Shown piece after piece: positions 54,605 to 63,841 of a DNA stretch of 64,000 nt. The notes below the pieces were generated by a model that did not search any database, had not been told where the DNA came from, and saw only the letters and a program-made list of their open reading frames with translations. Both the position numbers and the translations under genes were made by a program. The DNA comes from Bacillota bacterium (GTDB lineage Bacteria; Bacillota; Dethiobacteria; DTU022). Positions within the stretch are counted from its first letter, which is position 1, and each line of letters opens with the position of its first letter. Location: the NCBI GenBank assembly GCA_011389985.1, contig JAABTH010000008.1, forward strand, positions 62,001 to 126,000, given 5' to 3'.

Positions 54605-54687
54605 ATGATCATCTCCTCCTATTTTTAAAAATGCCCGGTATCTGTATATATCGGACATATAATATATTATTATACACTAAATGCAAA

Positions 54688-54718
54688 ATGAATATCATTA
54701 TAATTTATTGATAATCAT
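54688..54718 (-). promoter_or_regulatory. Fur/PerR-like operator upstream of rubrerythrin
   Basis: A 31-bp palindrome matches at 12 of 15 positions. Its halves are ATGAATATCATTATA and the mirror of TATTGATAATCAT. It contains TGATAAT and TTATAAT units like Fur and PerR boxes. A TATAAT at about 54669-54674 (minus strand) would place the operator over the -35 region, suiting repression relieved by peroxide or iron loss. Confidence 0.55.
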
Positions 54719-54831
54719 GTCATTTTCAATCAGATTCAGACATCATTCTAAGTTTTCCTGTAATACCGGCAGGAGTTTCGCAAACAATGGCTAATTAGTT
54801 AGGTTATCATATTTGTAGGGAGGATTTTCTA

Positions 54832-55827
54832 ATGCCAGTTATGTACTACGACCAGGACGCCGACCTAAGCGTTCTGAAAAACAAAAAAATTGCCGTACTC
54901 GGTTACGGCAGTCAGGGGCACTCCCAAGCCCAAAACCTGAAGGATAGCGGTCTTGATGTTATTGTCGGACTGCACAGAGAAAGTAAAAGCTGGGAAAAGG
55001 TAATAAAAGACGGTCTGGAAGTGGCGACCGTCAGCGAGGTTGCTCAGGCTGCAGATATTATCCAGATACTGATCGGAGATAACGTACAGCCGGCAGTATA
55101 CAAAGAATCGGTACTGCCTCACCTCACAGAGGGGAAAGCCCTGGTGGTGTCACACGGTTTTAATATTCTCTATAACCAGGTTGTTCCACCGGAAAACGTG
55201 GATGTTTTTATGATTGCGCCTAAAAGTCCCGGCCATCTTTTACGCAGGCTTTATAAAGAAGGCGCAGGAGTACCGGCGCTTTTGGCAATTCATCAGGATT
55301 ACACCGGAAAAGCTAAAGAACTGGCCCTGGCTTACGCCAAAGGAATAGGAAGCACCCGTGCCGGTGTGATTGAAACCACCCTCCAGGAAGAAACTGAAAC
55401 CGATTTGTTCGGCGAACAGGTTATCCTCTGTGGCGGGGTTTCCGCACTGATAAAAGCCAGCTTTGATACCCTGGTTGAAGCAGGTTACCAACCGGAGATC
55501 GCATATTTTGAATGCCTGCATGAACTGAAACTGATTGTCGATCTTATTTACGAGGGTGGCCTGGAAAGAATGCGTTATTCTGTAAGCGATACTGCAGAAT
55601 ACGGCGATCTCACCCGTGGTCCGCGTATTATTACAAATGAAGTCAGATCTGAGATGAAAAAGATTTTGACTGAAATACAAACCGGACAGTTCGCGCTTGA
55701 ATGGGTTCTTGAAAACAAAGCAGACCAGCCAAGGTTCAAAGCCCTGAGAAAGATAGAAGACCAACACCACCTTGTTGAAGTTGGTAAAGGCCTTCGTAAA
55801 ATGATGAAGTATATAGATCCTTCATAA
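54832..55827 (+). CDS. ilvC: Ketol-acid reductoisomerase
   Basis: A class I KARI (331 residues) for valine, leucine and isoleucine synthesis. Motifs are [55 protein letters not shown], and [19 protein letters not shown] with its metal-binding Glu. Residues usually reading LLPDE and PKGPGH are LIGDN and PKSPGH here, a mild departure near the cofactor. It stands alone without ilvB/ilvN/leuA. GGGAGG start. Confidence 0.94.
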   Translation: MPVMYYDQDADLSVLKNKKIAVLGYGSQGHSQAQNLKDSGLDVIVGLHRESKSWEKVIKDGLEVATVSEVAQAADIIQILIGDNVQPAVYKESVLPHLTEGKALVVSHGFNILYNQVVPPENVDVFMIAPKSPGHLLRRLYKEGAGVPALLAIHQDYTGKAKELALAYAKGIGSTRAGVIETTLQEETETDLFGEQVILCGGVSALIKASFDTLVEAGYQPEIAYFECLHELKLIVDLIYEGGLERMRYSVSDTAEYGDLTRGPRIITNEVRSEMKKILTEIQTGQFALEWVLENKADQPRFKALRKIEDQHHLVEVGKGLRKMMKYIDPS

Positions 55828-55846
55828 AAACCAGAAGAACTTTCTT

Positions 55847-56629
55847 TTAGTTGATACCTCCGGCAATTATCTCGAGTTCCGAAATATCGAGGATGCCGGA
55901 GGTAATCATGAGGGCCTGGTTTCTACTATCTTTCTGCCAGGCCAGGCCCGGCATTTCAAAGGTTTCAAAATACAGGTAATCGTTTCTTTCATCAACAACA
56001 TTAAGCTCAGCCCCGATAAATTTACCCAGTGTATCAATAAATTCATAAGTGGTTTCGTCTGTTCTTTCAGTTATAACCAGCAGCAGTTCAACATTACCGC
56101 TTTTGTAAAAAGCCCCACTGTATAATGGCTCTCCTTCTGCTGATAAAATAATTGTATTGGCCAACCTGAATTCTTCAGCGAGTAAAAGTGGCCAATGCAC
56201 CCCTTTATCTTCAACTTCATCTTCATCCGCTGGAGGAACAGATTCTATCGACACACCATCTTCAGGCTCCTGCATAACTGCCATCTCTTCCTCTTCGGTA
56301 GAATCATCCTCGACATGTGAAGTCGTAACATCCTCATCCATGCTTACCGGAATAATACTGTCAGCTGCAGGCGCAGAGCCAAATTGAACTGAACGAAAAA
56401 GACCAATCCCTCCAAGAACAACAACCAGAAATACTGCAGCAACAGCAGCAAGTCGGCTCCATGAATAATGACCCGAACGGTAAAAAGAGGCCTGCCGGGA
56501 TTTATCAGTACGGTCTTCTATCCGCTGCCACAACTTTGAAGGATGCGGTGCTTCTACAGATTCTAGCTCAAGATTTAAGGCTTCCCTGATTATATTATCA
56601 TCTATTTTTAATTTTTGTTGTTCGGGCAT
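55847..56629 (-). CDS. Membrane-anchored anti-sigma factor-like protein
   Basis: A 260-residue protein. The cytoplasmic N-terminal region (1-60) has LNLELESVEAPHPSKLWQRI, then one transmembrane helix (about 60-79, LAAVAAVFLVVVLGGIGLF). A long acidic linker (about 95-145, rich in Glu/Asp) precedes an extracytoplasmic domain. It overlaps the ECF sigma gene by 22 nt, so it likely holds that sigma factor at the membrane. No HxxxCxxC zinc motif is visible, so it is not a standard ZAS protein. Confidence 0.72.
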   Translation of the reverse strand: MPEQQKLKIDDNIIREALNLELESVEAPHPSKLWQRIEDRTDKSRQASFYRSGHYSWSRLAAVAAVFLVVVLGGIGLFRSVQFGSAPAADSIIPVSMDEDVTTSHVEDDSTEEEEMAVMQEPEDGVSIESVPPADEDEVEDKGVHWPLLLAEEFRLANTIILSAEGEPLYSGAFYKSGNVELLLVITERTDETTYEFIDTLGKFIGAELNVVDERNDYLYFETFEMPGLAWQKDSRNQALMITSGILDISELEIIAGGIN

Positions 56630-57204
56630 CGCTCCCGGTCACCTCCTTCAATACTTAGACAAGCAGAGCCGTATTCAAGTTCCAAATAACCAGCCAAACG
56701 CTGGCGGGCCCTGAAAAGTCGTGATTTGACAGTTCCCGGACTGATTTTAAGCAATCCGGCAATTTCTTCGACCTTAAGATCATGGTAATACTGCAATACA
56801 ATGACCTGATATTGATCGGGAGGCAGCTCGCGAATAGCTTTCCTGACCCTTTCTATCTCGAGAGTGCGCAGCGCTTCCGCTTCGGTATCATCGCCCGATG
56901 CACCTGTATCAATCACAGGCAGTTCATCGGTTAAAATCATCCTTTTTTCACGCTTAAGATAGTTACGGGCAAGGTTTGAAGCAATTACCGTCAGCCAGGC
57001 GCCAAATTTAGCACCGTCATTTAGCTGATGAAGGTTTTGAAAAGCTTTAATAAAGGCATCCTGAGTGATATCTTCAGCATTTTCGCGACTACGCAGTATA
57101 TTAAAAACCACAGCATAAGTACGTCTGTAATAATTTTCAAAAAGCTCACGACGCGAATCATTGTTATTTAGTTTGACTAAATCTAAAACTTTTTGCGGTT
57201 CCAA
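56608..57204 (-). CDS. ECF-type RNA polymerase sigma factor
   Basis: A 198-residue sigma-70 family ECF protein. Region 2 has ENYYRRTYAVVFNILRSRENAEDITQDAFIKAFQNL; region 4 has LPPDQYQVIVLQYYHDLKVEEIAGLLKIS and GTVKSRLFRARQRLAGYL. TTG 57204 is used because GGGGG lies 7 nt upstream; the frame to 57246 lacks a ribosome site. It is coupled to the anti-sigma gene. I could not identify its own target promoter in this window. Confidence 0.92.
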   Translation of the reverse strand: MEPQKVLDLVKLNNNDSRRELFENYYRRTYAVVFNILRSRENAEDITQDAFIKAFQNLHQLNDGAKFGAWLTVIASNLARNYLKREKRMILTDELPVIDTGASGDDTEAEALRTLEIERVRKAIRELPPDQYQVIVLQYYHDLKVEEIAGLLKISPGTVKSRLFRARQRLAGYLELEYGSACLSIEGGDRERCPNNKN

Positions 57205-57320
57205 CTTAGTTACCCCCACATAAATAATACCAGAATAAGTTATCAAGCATTAATGCGTATAATATGCCGTTGTTTTAAGTTCGTTAGTTATTTCTGATTT
57301 CCTTTAATCGGAATAAATTA

Positions 57321-59825
57321 TTACTCTAACACCAAGTTGTCTGCTGTAATTACTACATCTAACTTACTGCCATCAGACTTAACTATTACTGCGCCATGGT
57401 AATCATTGCGTAAAACTTTAATTCCAGCGTTATACAGGGCATCTAAAACATACGGGTGTGGATGACCGAAAGAATTCGATCCAACCTGAATTACTGCGTA
57501 TTCAGGGTTAACTTCTTCAAAAAATACCGGTGCCGATTCGAAATATCCTCCATGGTGAGGCACCAAAAGCAAATTTGCAGTTAGGTCGTATCCGGCATTA
57601 ATTAAGCCTCTTACAGCTGTTTCTTCAATATCGCCTGGAAAAAGTATTTGTACTTCGTCATGTTTAAGCATGACAACCACAGAATTGTTGTTAAGGTCAC
57701 TATTAGTTCCAGTATAGAGAAGCTCGGGTGGAGATATGATTTCGAGTATTAATCCACAGCGACAAGACCAGACCTGACCGGATAAAGCTTGATTAACAAC
57801 TACTCCATTATTTTGTGCTTTATCAAGTAAATCCCTGTAATATTCACTTTCTCCTTTAGCAGGTGATATTATTAATTGATCGATTGAAAGATGATCAATT
57901 AGCGGAATAAACCCGCCGAAGTGATCTTCATGTGGGTGTGTAATAATGGCAAGATCAACTTTTTTAATGCCAAGGTGCCTAAAAAGGGGAGCGACTACTC
58001 TTTCACCAACTATACCGGGATTTCCCCGGTAATCGGATTCACCACCGGCATCAATCAGAATTACAGTTCCGCAGGGACTTTCGATTAAAGCAGAAGCACC
58101 CTGACCTACATCAATAAAAGTTACCTTCAGCGGCACAGAACCGGTATAAGTATAACCTGACCAGGTAATAACAACAGCAGTCAGTAATATTACTGTAACC
58201 AGATGTTTAGAGGAGAATCTTTCTACCGGTAATAGTATCAAAATGTCTGATTTAACATATTGCAAAAAGCTGACCTTTCCGCCCTGATCAATATAATCGG
58301 CCCAGGAATGATAAAGCCAGAGGCAAATTATTATAATAGTGGCTGAAAACAAGATCTCTAAAATGCCTGGAGGATGCACAGTCAGGTATAGAAAGGGAAA
58401 CCGACTGAAAGAAGTTACATAAAGCATTATTTCAAGCAGCGGTTTAGACGCCCAGATAAGCAGCTCTCCGATAGCCGGAATAAAAAGAGCGATGATTGCA
58501 CCACTAAGCCCCAACCCCAGGACAAAAGCCAGTAAAGGCATGAGGATGAGGTTAAATATAAGAGCACCAGTTGGTATCGTATGAAAATAATAAATGCTTA
58601 AAGGTAGTACTCCTATTTGCGCTGCCATGGTAACGGCAAGTGGTTTTTGTAATAAATGAGGGCATGGTAAAAGTTTTATTAGCTCCAATAAAGGTTTATA
58701 AGCATATATCAGTGTAATAGTTGCAGCATAGGACAGTTGAAAACCAAGTGTAAATAAAAGCAAAGGGTTAAAGAAGATTGTTACCAGGGCAGCGAATGAG
58801 ACTGCTGACGGGATATCATGTTCTCTGTCAAACAAGGTAGCCCCCAGGGCAACAGAAACCATTAAGGCCGCTCTAATTGCCGAAGGCCTCATCCCGGTCA
58901 GGTAAGCATAACTAATTACAATCATAATGACCGGAATCAGGGCAAGACGGCTCCGCAAACCAACCAGACGTAATAAACCTAAAGCAAAAGCAGCTACAAG
59001 TCCGACATGCAAACCAGACACAGCCATTAAATGACCCACACCAGCTCTTCTGAAGTTTTCTTCCACATCTTCAGGCAGCCGTTCCCTTTGTCCATACAAC
59101 ATAGCAATAAGCAGGTCCCCGGATGGAGATGGCAGCGTTTTTTCAATTATTTCCACCATGCCGGTCCTGAATTCAAGGGCTTTTCTAGTGATCTCGTTAA
59201 GATTTCCCTGCCCAAGCGATTCAACCTGGTTAGTTTTAGGATAAATGAGAGCATCTATTCCCCGGCTTTTCAAGTGAAAACGGTAATCGAAACCGCCAGG
59301 GTTTCTTAATCCACGCGGTTCGATTATACTGCTTCTTATTCTAATACGCTCTCCAAACCAGTAGCGTTCTAAATTTTCACCATATATTTTTACCAAAATG
59401 ACACCTGCAACTTTAAATCTGCCACCCGCATTTTCGACAATATCGACAGTAACCTGGTAGGAATCATGGTCTTCATAAAATTGTGGTTCTTCAGCAATCG
59501 TGCCTTCCAGGTAAACTGGTACACCTGTAAATGCAGTTAATTCATCTGCGGAAGGTTGCAGGGTAAAATAATAGGCAGCTCCCCCGGCAAAAGCAACTGC
59601 CAAAAAAAGGACTGCCAAAAAAAGATCAAGGTATTTATAGCGATAAAGAATTGTAATCAGTAAAAGAAACAATACAGCAAGGCCATAATAATAATCTGAA
59701 TTTCCGATCCAGACCCGCCCTGCTAAGATGCCGCCAATATAAACTAAAGTAATAGCAACGATAGGCCTGTTTAGTAATAGCCTTACTGGATCCTTAATAA
59801 TAGGCTTGCCTGAACATTGTTCCAT
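57321..59825 (-). CDS. comEC: ComEC/Rec2 DNA uptake channel protein
   Basis: An 834-residue protein of full length. An N-terminal soluble DUF4131/OB region (about 90-200) lies between helices. The Competence domain (about 230-510) has AVSGLHVGLVAAFALGLLRL and TGMRPSAIRAALM. The C-terminal metallo-beta-lactamase domain (about 565-830) has FIDVGQGASALIESP, ITHPHEDHFGGF and LLVPHHGGYFES. It imports single-stranded DNA during transformation. comEA is not adjacent. Confidence 0.94.
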   Translation of the reverse strand: MEQCSGKPIIKDPVRLLLNRPIVAITLVYIGGILAGRVWIGNSDYYYGLAVLFLLLITILYRYKYLDLFLAVLFLAVAFAGGAAYYFTLQPSADELTAFTGVPVYLEGTIAEEPQFYEDHDSYQVTVDIVENAGGRFKVAGVILVKIYGENLERYWFGERIRIRSSIIEPRGLRNPGGFDYRFHLKSRGIDALIYPKTNQVESLGQGNLNEITRKALEFRTGMVEIIEKTLPSPSGDLLIAMLYGQRERLPEDVEENFRRAGVGHLMAVSGLHVGLVAAFALGLLRLVGLRSRLALIPVIMIVISYAYLTGMRPSAIRAALMVSVALGATLFDREHDIPSAVSFAALVTIFFNPLLLFTLGFQLSYAATITLIYAYKPLLELIKLLPCPHLLQKPLAVTMAAQIGVLPLSIYYFHTIPTGALIFNLILMPLLAFVLGLGLSGAIIALFIPAIGELLIWASKPLLEIMLYVTSFSRFPFLYLTVHPPGILEILFSATIIIICLWLYHSWADYIDQGGKVSFLQYVKSDILILLPVERFSSKHLVTVILLTAVVITWSGYTYTGSVPLKVTFIDVGQGASALIESPCGTVILIDAGGESDYRGNPGIVGERVVAPLFRHLGIKKVDLAIITHPHEDHFGGFIPLIDHLSIDQLIISPAKGESEYYRDLLDKAQNNGVVVNQALSGQVWSCRCGLILEIISPPELLYTGTNSDLNNNSVVVMLKHDEVQILFPGDIEETAVRGLINAGYDLTANLLLVPHHGGYFESAPVFFEEVNPEYAVIQVGSNSFGHPHPYVLDALYNAGIKVLRNDYHGAVIVKSDGSKLDVVITADNLVLE

Positions 59826-59920
59826 GAATAGTCTAATTATTGCTCCAGATAGTAGTAAGTTATGTTTGAAAAATAAAGATGCTGTATTGTAACCGTTAGT
59901 TTAGTTTCTATCCTGATTTT

Positions 59921-61399
59921 TTACTTAAAAACCTGCTTAAAAAGTCCAAAAGTTTTCTCCTTCTGTTCAGGTGAAGGTGCTGGTGTAAGATAGGATCCAA
60001 TTACAAGAATTAATATCGTCAAAATAAAAGCCGGGAATACAGGCATAAAACCAAATGTGGTTGATGCCGGCAGAAGACCAAGATACCAAAAATGAAGCAT
60101 AATTGCCGGTATTATTAGAGCTGCAATAGCAGCGTGCTTCGTAGCTCGCGGCCAATAGAGGGCGCCGATCATAACCGGAAGCATAACCGAAAATCCGGAA
60201 AAGGCAAAAGCTGCTATATTCAATATAGCAGCTGGACGGACCAGGGCTATATAATAAGCAACAGCCGCAAAGATAACCAATAACATTCTGCCCCACATAA
60301 CAGCCTGTCCGGTATTAACCCGCCGAAACCAGGGCAACAAGTCAACTGTTACTAAATGTGAGACCGACAAAAGCTGAGAATCAATTGATGACTTGACAAT
60401 TGCCAGGATGACAACCAGGCCCAAAATTGTCCAAACCGGCGAAAGATACTGCTGAATGAGCATGGGAACTATATAATCTGCATCTTTCCCTACAAGGCCG
60501 GGAACTGCTACTGAACCCCAGACACCAAGCAGGGTAGAAATACCAAAAATACCGGCCAGGGCAAGCGGATAATAAAGACTGACTCTCTTCAAATTCCGGC
60601 TGCTTTTTGCTGCAAGAATTCGGATATACATCTGAGGAAATACAATAACAGCAATTGAATTCACAAAGGTAAAAGAAAACCAGTTAATTGGAGCAATTTC
60701 GGGAGAAAGGCTCCTTTGCAGCATGGCTGGATTGTTCACCATAATCCTTCCTGTAATTTCTGCGAAACCGCCCAGTGACCTGGCAACTGCAAACAAAAGC
60801 AACACCGCAACAACTAAGAATATAGTTCCCTGGAAAATATCAGTCCACACTGTCCCACGCAAGCCTGCTGGTATAGTATAAATTAGGGAAATACCAATAA
60901 TCAACATACTGGCAAGCCAGTATGGAACAGCACCTTCCGATATTGTCGTAAAAGCGAGACTTCCCCCGATAATGCTAACGACGAGGTATGGAAGAGTATA
61001 GTATAAAAGCAGAATAGTAAAGATTAAACCAACCAGGCGACTGTTAAAAATTCCGCCAAACACCTGGGGCTGGGTGGCATAACCGTAACGTTTGCCAAGC
61101 AGCCAGGAACGGTAACCGACCAGGTAATATGTGAAAGGCGTAATAAAAATACTCCAACCGATTACATACCCGTAAGCCCCATAACCAACCTGATAGGCTA
61201 AACCGGCATGGCCGATTATTGTAAAAGCGGTAATGTTGCTTGCAAATAGAGCCATAAAAACTGCAATGCTGCCAAGTCCCCTGCCTGCGAGGAAATAATC
61301 CTCCCGGGTCTTCAGGGTTACCCTGGCACCGTATGCACCAATAACGATCAATATTGCAATATAAATGATAAGAATACCTATACCAAATGCGCTTGTCAT
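59921..61399 (-). CDS. Sodium:solute symporter family permease
   Basis: A 492-residue SSS-family transporter with about 13 helices: LKTREDYFLAGRGLGSIAVFMALFASNITAFTIIG in the first 65 residues and AFAFSGFSVMLPVMIGALYWPRATKHAA near residue 410. The Asn-Ile-Thr-Ala region of helix 1 is typical of sodium sites. Substrate unknown (proline, pantothenate or carboxylate types). It starts within the 3' end of the small upstream gene (4-nt overlap). Confidence 0.9.
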   Translation of the reverse strand: MTSAFGIGILIIYIAILIVIGAYGARVTLKTREDYFLAGRGLGSIAVFMALFASNITAFTIIGHAGLAYQVGYGAYGYVIGWSIFITPFTYYLVGYRSWLLGKRYGYATQPQVFGGIFNSRLVGLIFTILLLYYTLPYLVVSIIGGSLAFTTISEGAVPYWLASMLIIGISLIYTIPAGLRGTVWTDIFQGTIFLVVAVLLLFAVARSLGGFAEITGRIMVNNPAMLQRSLSPEIAPINWFSFTFVNSIAVIVFPQMYIRILAAKSSRNLKRVSLYYPLALAGIFGISTLLGVWGSVAVPGLVGKDADYIVPMLIQQYLSPVWTILGLVVILAIVKSSIDSQLLSVSHLVTVDLLPWFRRVNTGQAVMWGRMLLVIFAAVAYYIALVRPAAILNIAAFAFSGFSVMLPVMIGALYWPRATKHAAIAALIIPAIMLHFWYLGLLPASTTFGFMPVFPAFILTILILVIGSYLTPAPSPEQKEKTFGLFKQVFK

Positions 61400-61653
61400 T
61401 GTTCTGTCCTCTTTCCGTCAGTAAATGATTCCACTACTTCCTCTGTCGGATCAGGCCAGGCAAGGCTGATTATAAGTTTCATGGCCAGTACTGCCAGAAT
61501 GGCATAACCTACGTAGTATGAAAAAGCAAATGGCATAAAGCCAAATAAGAAAGGAACCTTGTCATCAAGTTCCCACAACCAAAAGCTGTTGTGAAGCAAA
61601 AACATGATAATAACAATAAGGCTTACCAGTACCAGGCGTACTTTGAATTTCAT
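61396..61653 (-). CDS. Small two-helix membrane protein partnering the symporter (DUF3311-like)
   Basis: An 85-residue protein with hydrophobic helices at about 6-24 and 44-66 and an acidic tail (DPTEEVVESF). Small proteins of this kind are often encoded immediately before SSS permeases and are assumed to be their partners. GGAGG start. Its stop overlaps the permease start. Confidence 0.75.
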   Translation of the reverse strand: MKFKVRLVLVSLIVIIMFLLHNSFWLWELDDKVPFLFGFMPFAFSYYVGYAILAVLAMKLIISLAWPDPTEEVVESFTDGKRTEQ

Positions 61654-61765
61654 TTTTTAAGCCTCCAAAGTAAATTGCCGACAAAACCGGCTGAACATCT
61701 TTCTGCTAATTCGACGGTTTATTGATTATTCCTGCTGTCTACTGTCAATTAATCCAATTATAAGC

Positions 61766-61786
61766 AAAAAGCCGGGCTTACCCGGC
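61766..61786 (-). terminator. Terminator after the lipoprotein gene
   Basis: GCCGGG (61786-61781) pairs with CCCGGC (61776-61771) around TAAG, followed by five U, about 55 bp past the lipoprotein stop. Confidence 0.8.
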
Positions 61787-61841
61787 CATTAGAGGTCGAA
61801 GTTTTTATACTTCGGCAGATCAAATAATGTTTAACCCAATT

Positions 61842-62258
61842 CTATTCGATAAGTACTTCACGAGTAGCCCTGACAAGACCATCGATTCTTACTGTGATTA
61901 AAAACTGACCCGGGTTACCAAAGTAGATACCATCAGTTAATGAATGATCACCGGGATCTACTTCGTAAGTGTGCTCAGCCAGGACCTTGTCATTTCTACC
62001 ATCAACGAGTTGGACTGTTAACCGATCCGATCCAAAGGGCTGGTTATTGTCAAAATAGAAGTAAAAATCCTGATCCGCCGTAAAAGCCGTCTGCGGAGTT
62101 ATTATTAGGTAGTCGTCGTCAACTTCAAGCCCCGTTTCAATCACTGCTCCATCAACTGATACATCTGACATTTCAGTTTGATTATTTTCGGTGCATGATA
62201 TACAGAAAAGGATAACAACCACAGCTAATCCTGTTAATATTGCAGATCGTTTAATCAT
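61842..62258 (-). CDS. Small putative lipoprotein
   Basis: A 138-residue protein with a lipoprotein-type signal (MIKRSAILTGLAVVVILF, then CISC at residues 19-22) and a beta-rich domain. Segments such as LIITPQTAFTADQDFYFYFD and LTVQLVDGRNDKVLAEHTYE resemble small Ig-like or intracellular protease-inhibitor-like folds. The -3 position of the lipobox is Cys, which is unusual. AAAAGGGG start. Function unknown. Confidence 0.68.
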   Translation of the reverse strand: MIKRSAILTGLAVVVILFCISCTENNQTEMSDVSVDGAVIETGLEVDDDYLIITPQTAFTADQDFYFYFDNNQPFGSDRLTVQLVDGRNDKVLAEHTYEVDPGDHSLTDGIYFGNPGQFLITVRIDGLVRATREVLIE

Positions 62259-62337
62259 ATAATAATTCCCCTTTTATATACTTTAATAAAATCATATTCT
62301 GCAATAAACCTGATTATTCCTTCCGGTAAAACAATGA

Positions 62338-62441
62338 TATAATAATGCGAGCCTCACTTCTACCTGAAGTCGGTATGAAGGATAAGAGATTCATGATGTA
62401 GAAATAAACCGTTGTCAATCATAGTAACAGGAGGAGCAAAC
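62338..62441 (+). promoter_or_regulatory. Extended -10 promoter and structured leader of the ECF transporter operon
   Basis: TGATATAAT (62335-62343) is an extended -10 box without a good -35. The roughly 90-nt leader can form ACUUC/GAAGU or, exclusively, UUCUAC/GUAGAA enclosing an AUGAA/UUCAU hairpin. AGGAGGAG for the S component follows at 62429-62436. Vitamin-transport leaders are often riboswitches, but I match this one to no known class. Confidence 0.45.
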
Positions 62442-62972
62442 ATGAATTTATCCGTTCGTAAAATTGTAATATCTGGTATTCTTGGCGCAATTTCGATCCT
62501 GCTCGGAGTAACCCGTCTTGGTTTTATTCCTGTACCTACTCCAGCCGGTCACGCTACTATTATGCACATACCGGTCATTTTAGGCGGCGTTATTGAGGGG
62601 CCGGTTGTTGGCCTGATTACCGGAGCTATATTTGGGCTCTTCAGTTTTCTGCAGCCAGGCGCACCTTTTTTTGCCGATCCTTTGGTTTCTATACTGCCTC
62701 GTCTTTTTATCGGTATTGTTTCTTATCTGGTTTACTATTCCACTCGTAAAATCAACCTAGTCTTAGCCTGTATTCTTGCAGGAGCTTTTGGTTCCATTAC
62801 AAATACCGTTCTGGTTCTTGGCATGGCAACAATAAGAGGTTACCTTCCGTCCGAAGTATCTTTATCTATTGGTATCCTTCACGGTGTGCCTGAATTAATT
62901 GTAGCTGCCTTGCTGACCGTAATTCTAGTAAGAGGAATTCAGAGAATCAGGCCGGTAGAAGAAAATAGCTGA
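62442..62972 (+). CDS. ECF transporter S component
   Basis: A 176-residue membrane protein with about six helices. The N-terminal VRKIVISGILGAISILLG is followed by IPVPTPAGHATIMHIPVILGG, typical of the substrate-binding S components of energy-coupling factor vitamin importers, and by EGPVVGLITGAIFGLFSFLQ. Substrate unknown. ATG 62442 lies 5 nt after AGGAGGAG; the frame from 62412 has no ribosome site. It is encoded with its ATPases downstream. Confidence 0.9.
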   Translation: MNLSVRKIVISGILGAISILLGVTRLGFIPVPTPAGHATIMHIPVILGGVIEGPVVGLITGAIFGLFSFLQPGAPFFADPLVSILPRLFIGIVSYLVYYSTRKINLVLACILAGAFGSITNTVLVLGMATIRGYLPSEVSLSIGILHGVPELIVAALLTVILVRGIQRIRPVEENS

Positions 62973-63001
62973 GAAGTAGATTTCATTGGAGTTGTTGTCA
63001 T

Positions 63002-63841
63002 TTGGATAAATTTATCGAGGTTATAAACCTCACTTATTCTTACAGGCCAGGTAACGGTAATGAAGTAAAAGCCCTCAACGGCATTAATATGAAAGTTTTC
63101 AAAGGCGAATTTCTTGCTGTTACAGGGCAGAATGGCTCGGGCAAATCAACTCTGGCCAGGCATTTTAACGGGCTGCTCAAACCCAGAAGCGGAAATGTAC
63201 TTGTTGGAGGCTTTTCGATTTTAGATAAAAATCGCCTGGCAGAAATTCGTAAAATGATTGGAATGGTTTTTCAAAACCCCGACAACCAGCTTGTAAGCAG
63301 CATCGTCGAAGAAGATGTTGCTTTTGGCCCGGAAAACCTTGGCCTTCCTCCAGAAACCATCAGGAGCCGGGTTGGCTGGGCTTTGGAAACACTTAATATA
63401 GAAAATCTGCGCCGGGAATCTCCCAACAATCTTTCAGAGGGACAAAAACAACTGGTGGCTATTGCCGGTGTTCTTGCCATGAAACCCGAATGTATTGTTC
63501 TGGATGAGCCAACAACTCACCTTGATCCGCGAAGCCGCCGCGAATTACTCGAAATTATAATCCGCCTTAACCGCGAAGAAGGCATTACAATTATTCTTCT
63601 TACTCATTTTATGAAAGAGGTTGTTTTTTGTGACCGGATGATCGTGATGGACCTTGGTGAAATAAAGATTAGTGGAACTCCTCATGAGGTCTTTGAAAAA
63701 ACAACTGAAATAGTCAGGCTGGGTCTTGATTTTCCTGTTGCCACACAGCTTGCTGCAGGTCTCAGGGGAAAAGGGCTTAAACTGCCGGGCAATATTATTA
63801 CCACAGAGGAGCTTATAGCCCAATTATGCCTATTGAAATAA
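63002..63841 (+). CDS. ecfA1: ECF transporter ATPase EcfA1
   Basis: A 279-residue ABC ATPase. Walker A is [20 protein letters not shown] (near residue 41), the Q loop is [22 protein letters not shown], the signature is NLSEGQKQ and Walker B is [13 protein letters not shown]. The DNQ and [15 protein letters not shown] strings are specific for ECF ATPases. TTG start with GGAG 10 nt upstream. It overlaps ecfA2 by 16 nt. Confidence 0.94.
   Translation: MDKFIEVINLTYSYRPGNGNEVKALNGINMKVFKGEFLAVTGQNGSGKSTLARHFNGLLKPRSGNVLVGGFSILDKNRLAEIRKMIGMVFQNPDNQLVSSIVEEDVAFGPENLGLPPETIRSRVGWALETLNIENLRRESPNNLSEGQKQLVAIAGVLAMKPECIVLDEPTTHLDPRSRRELLEIIIRLNREEGITIILLTHFMKEVVFCDRMIVMDLGEIKISGTPHEVFEKTTEIVRLGLDFPVATQLAAGLRGKGLKLPGNIITTEELIAQLCLLK

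Noticed and set aside
54719-54831. T-box or attenuator before ilvC
   Set aside because: The leader is short, has no specifier/T-box consensus and no terminator hairpin.
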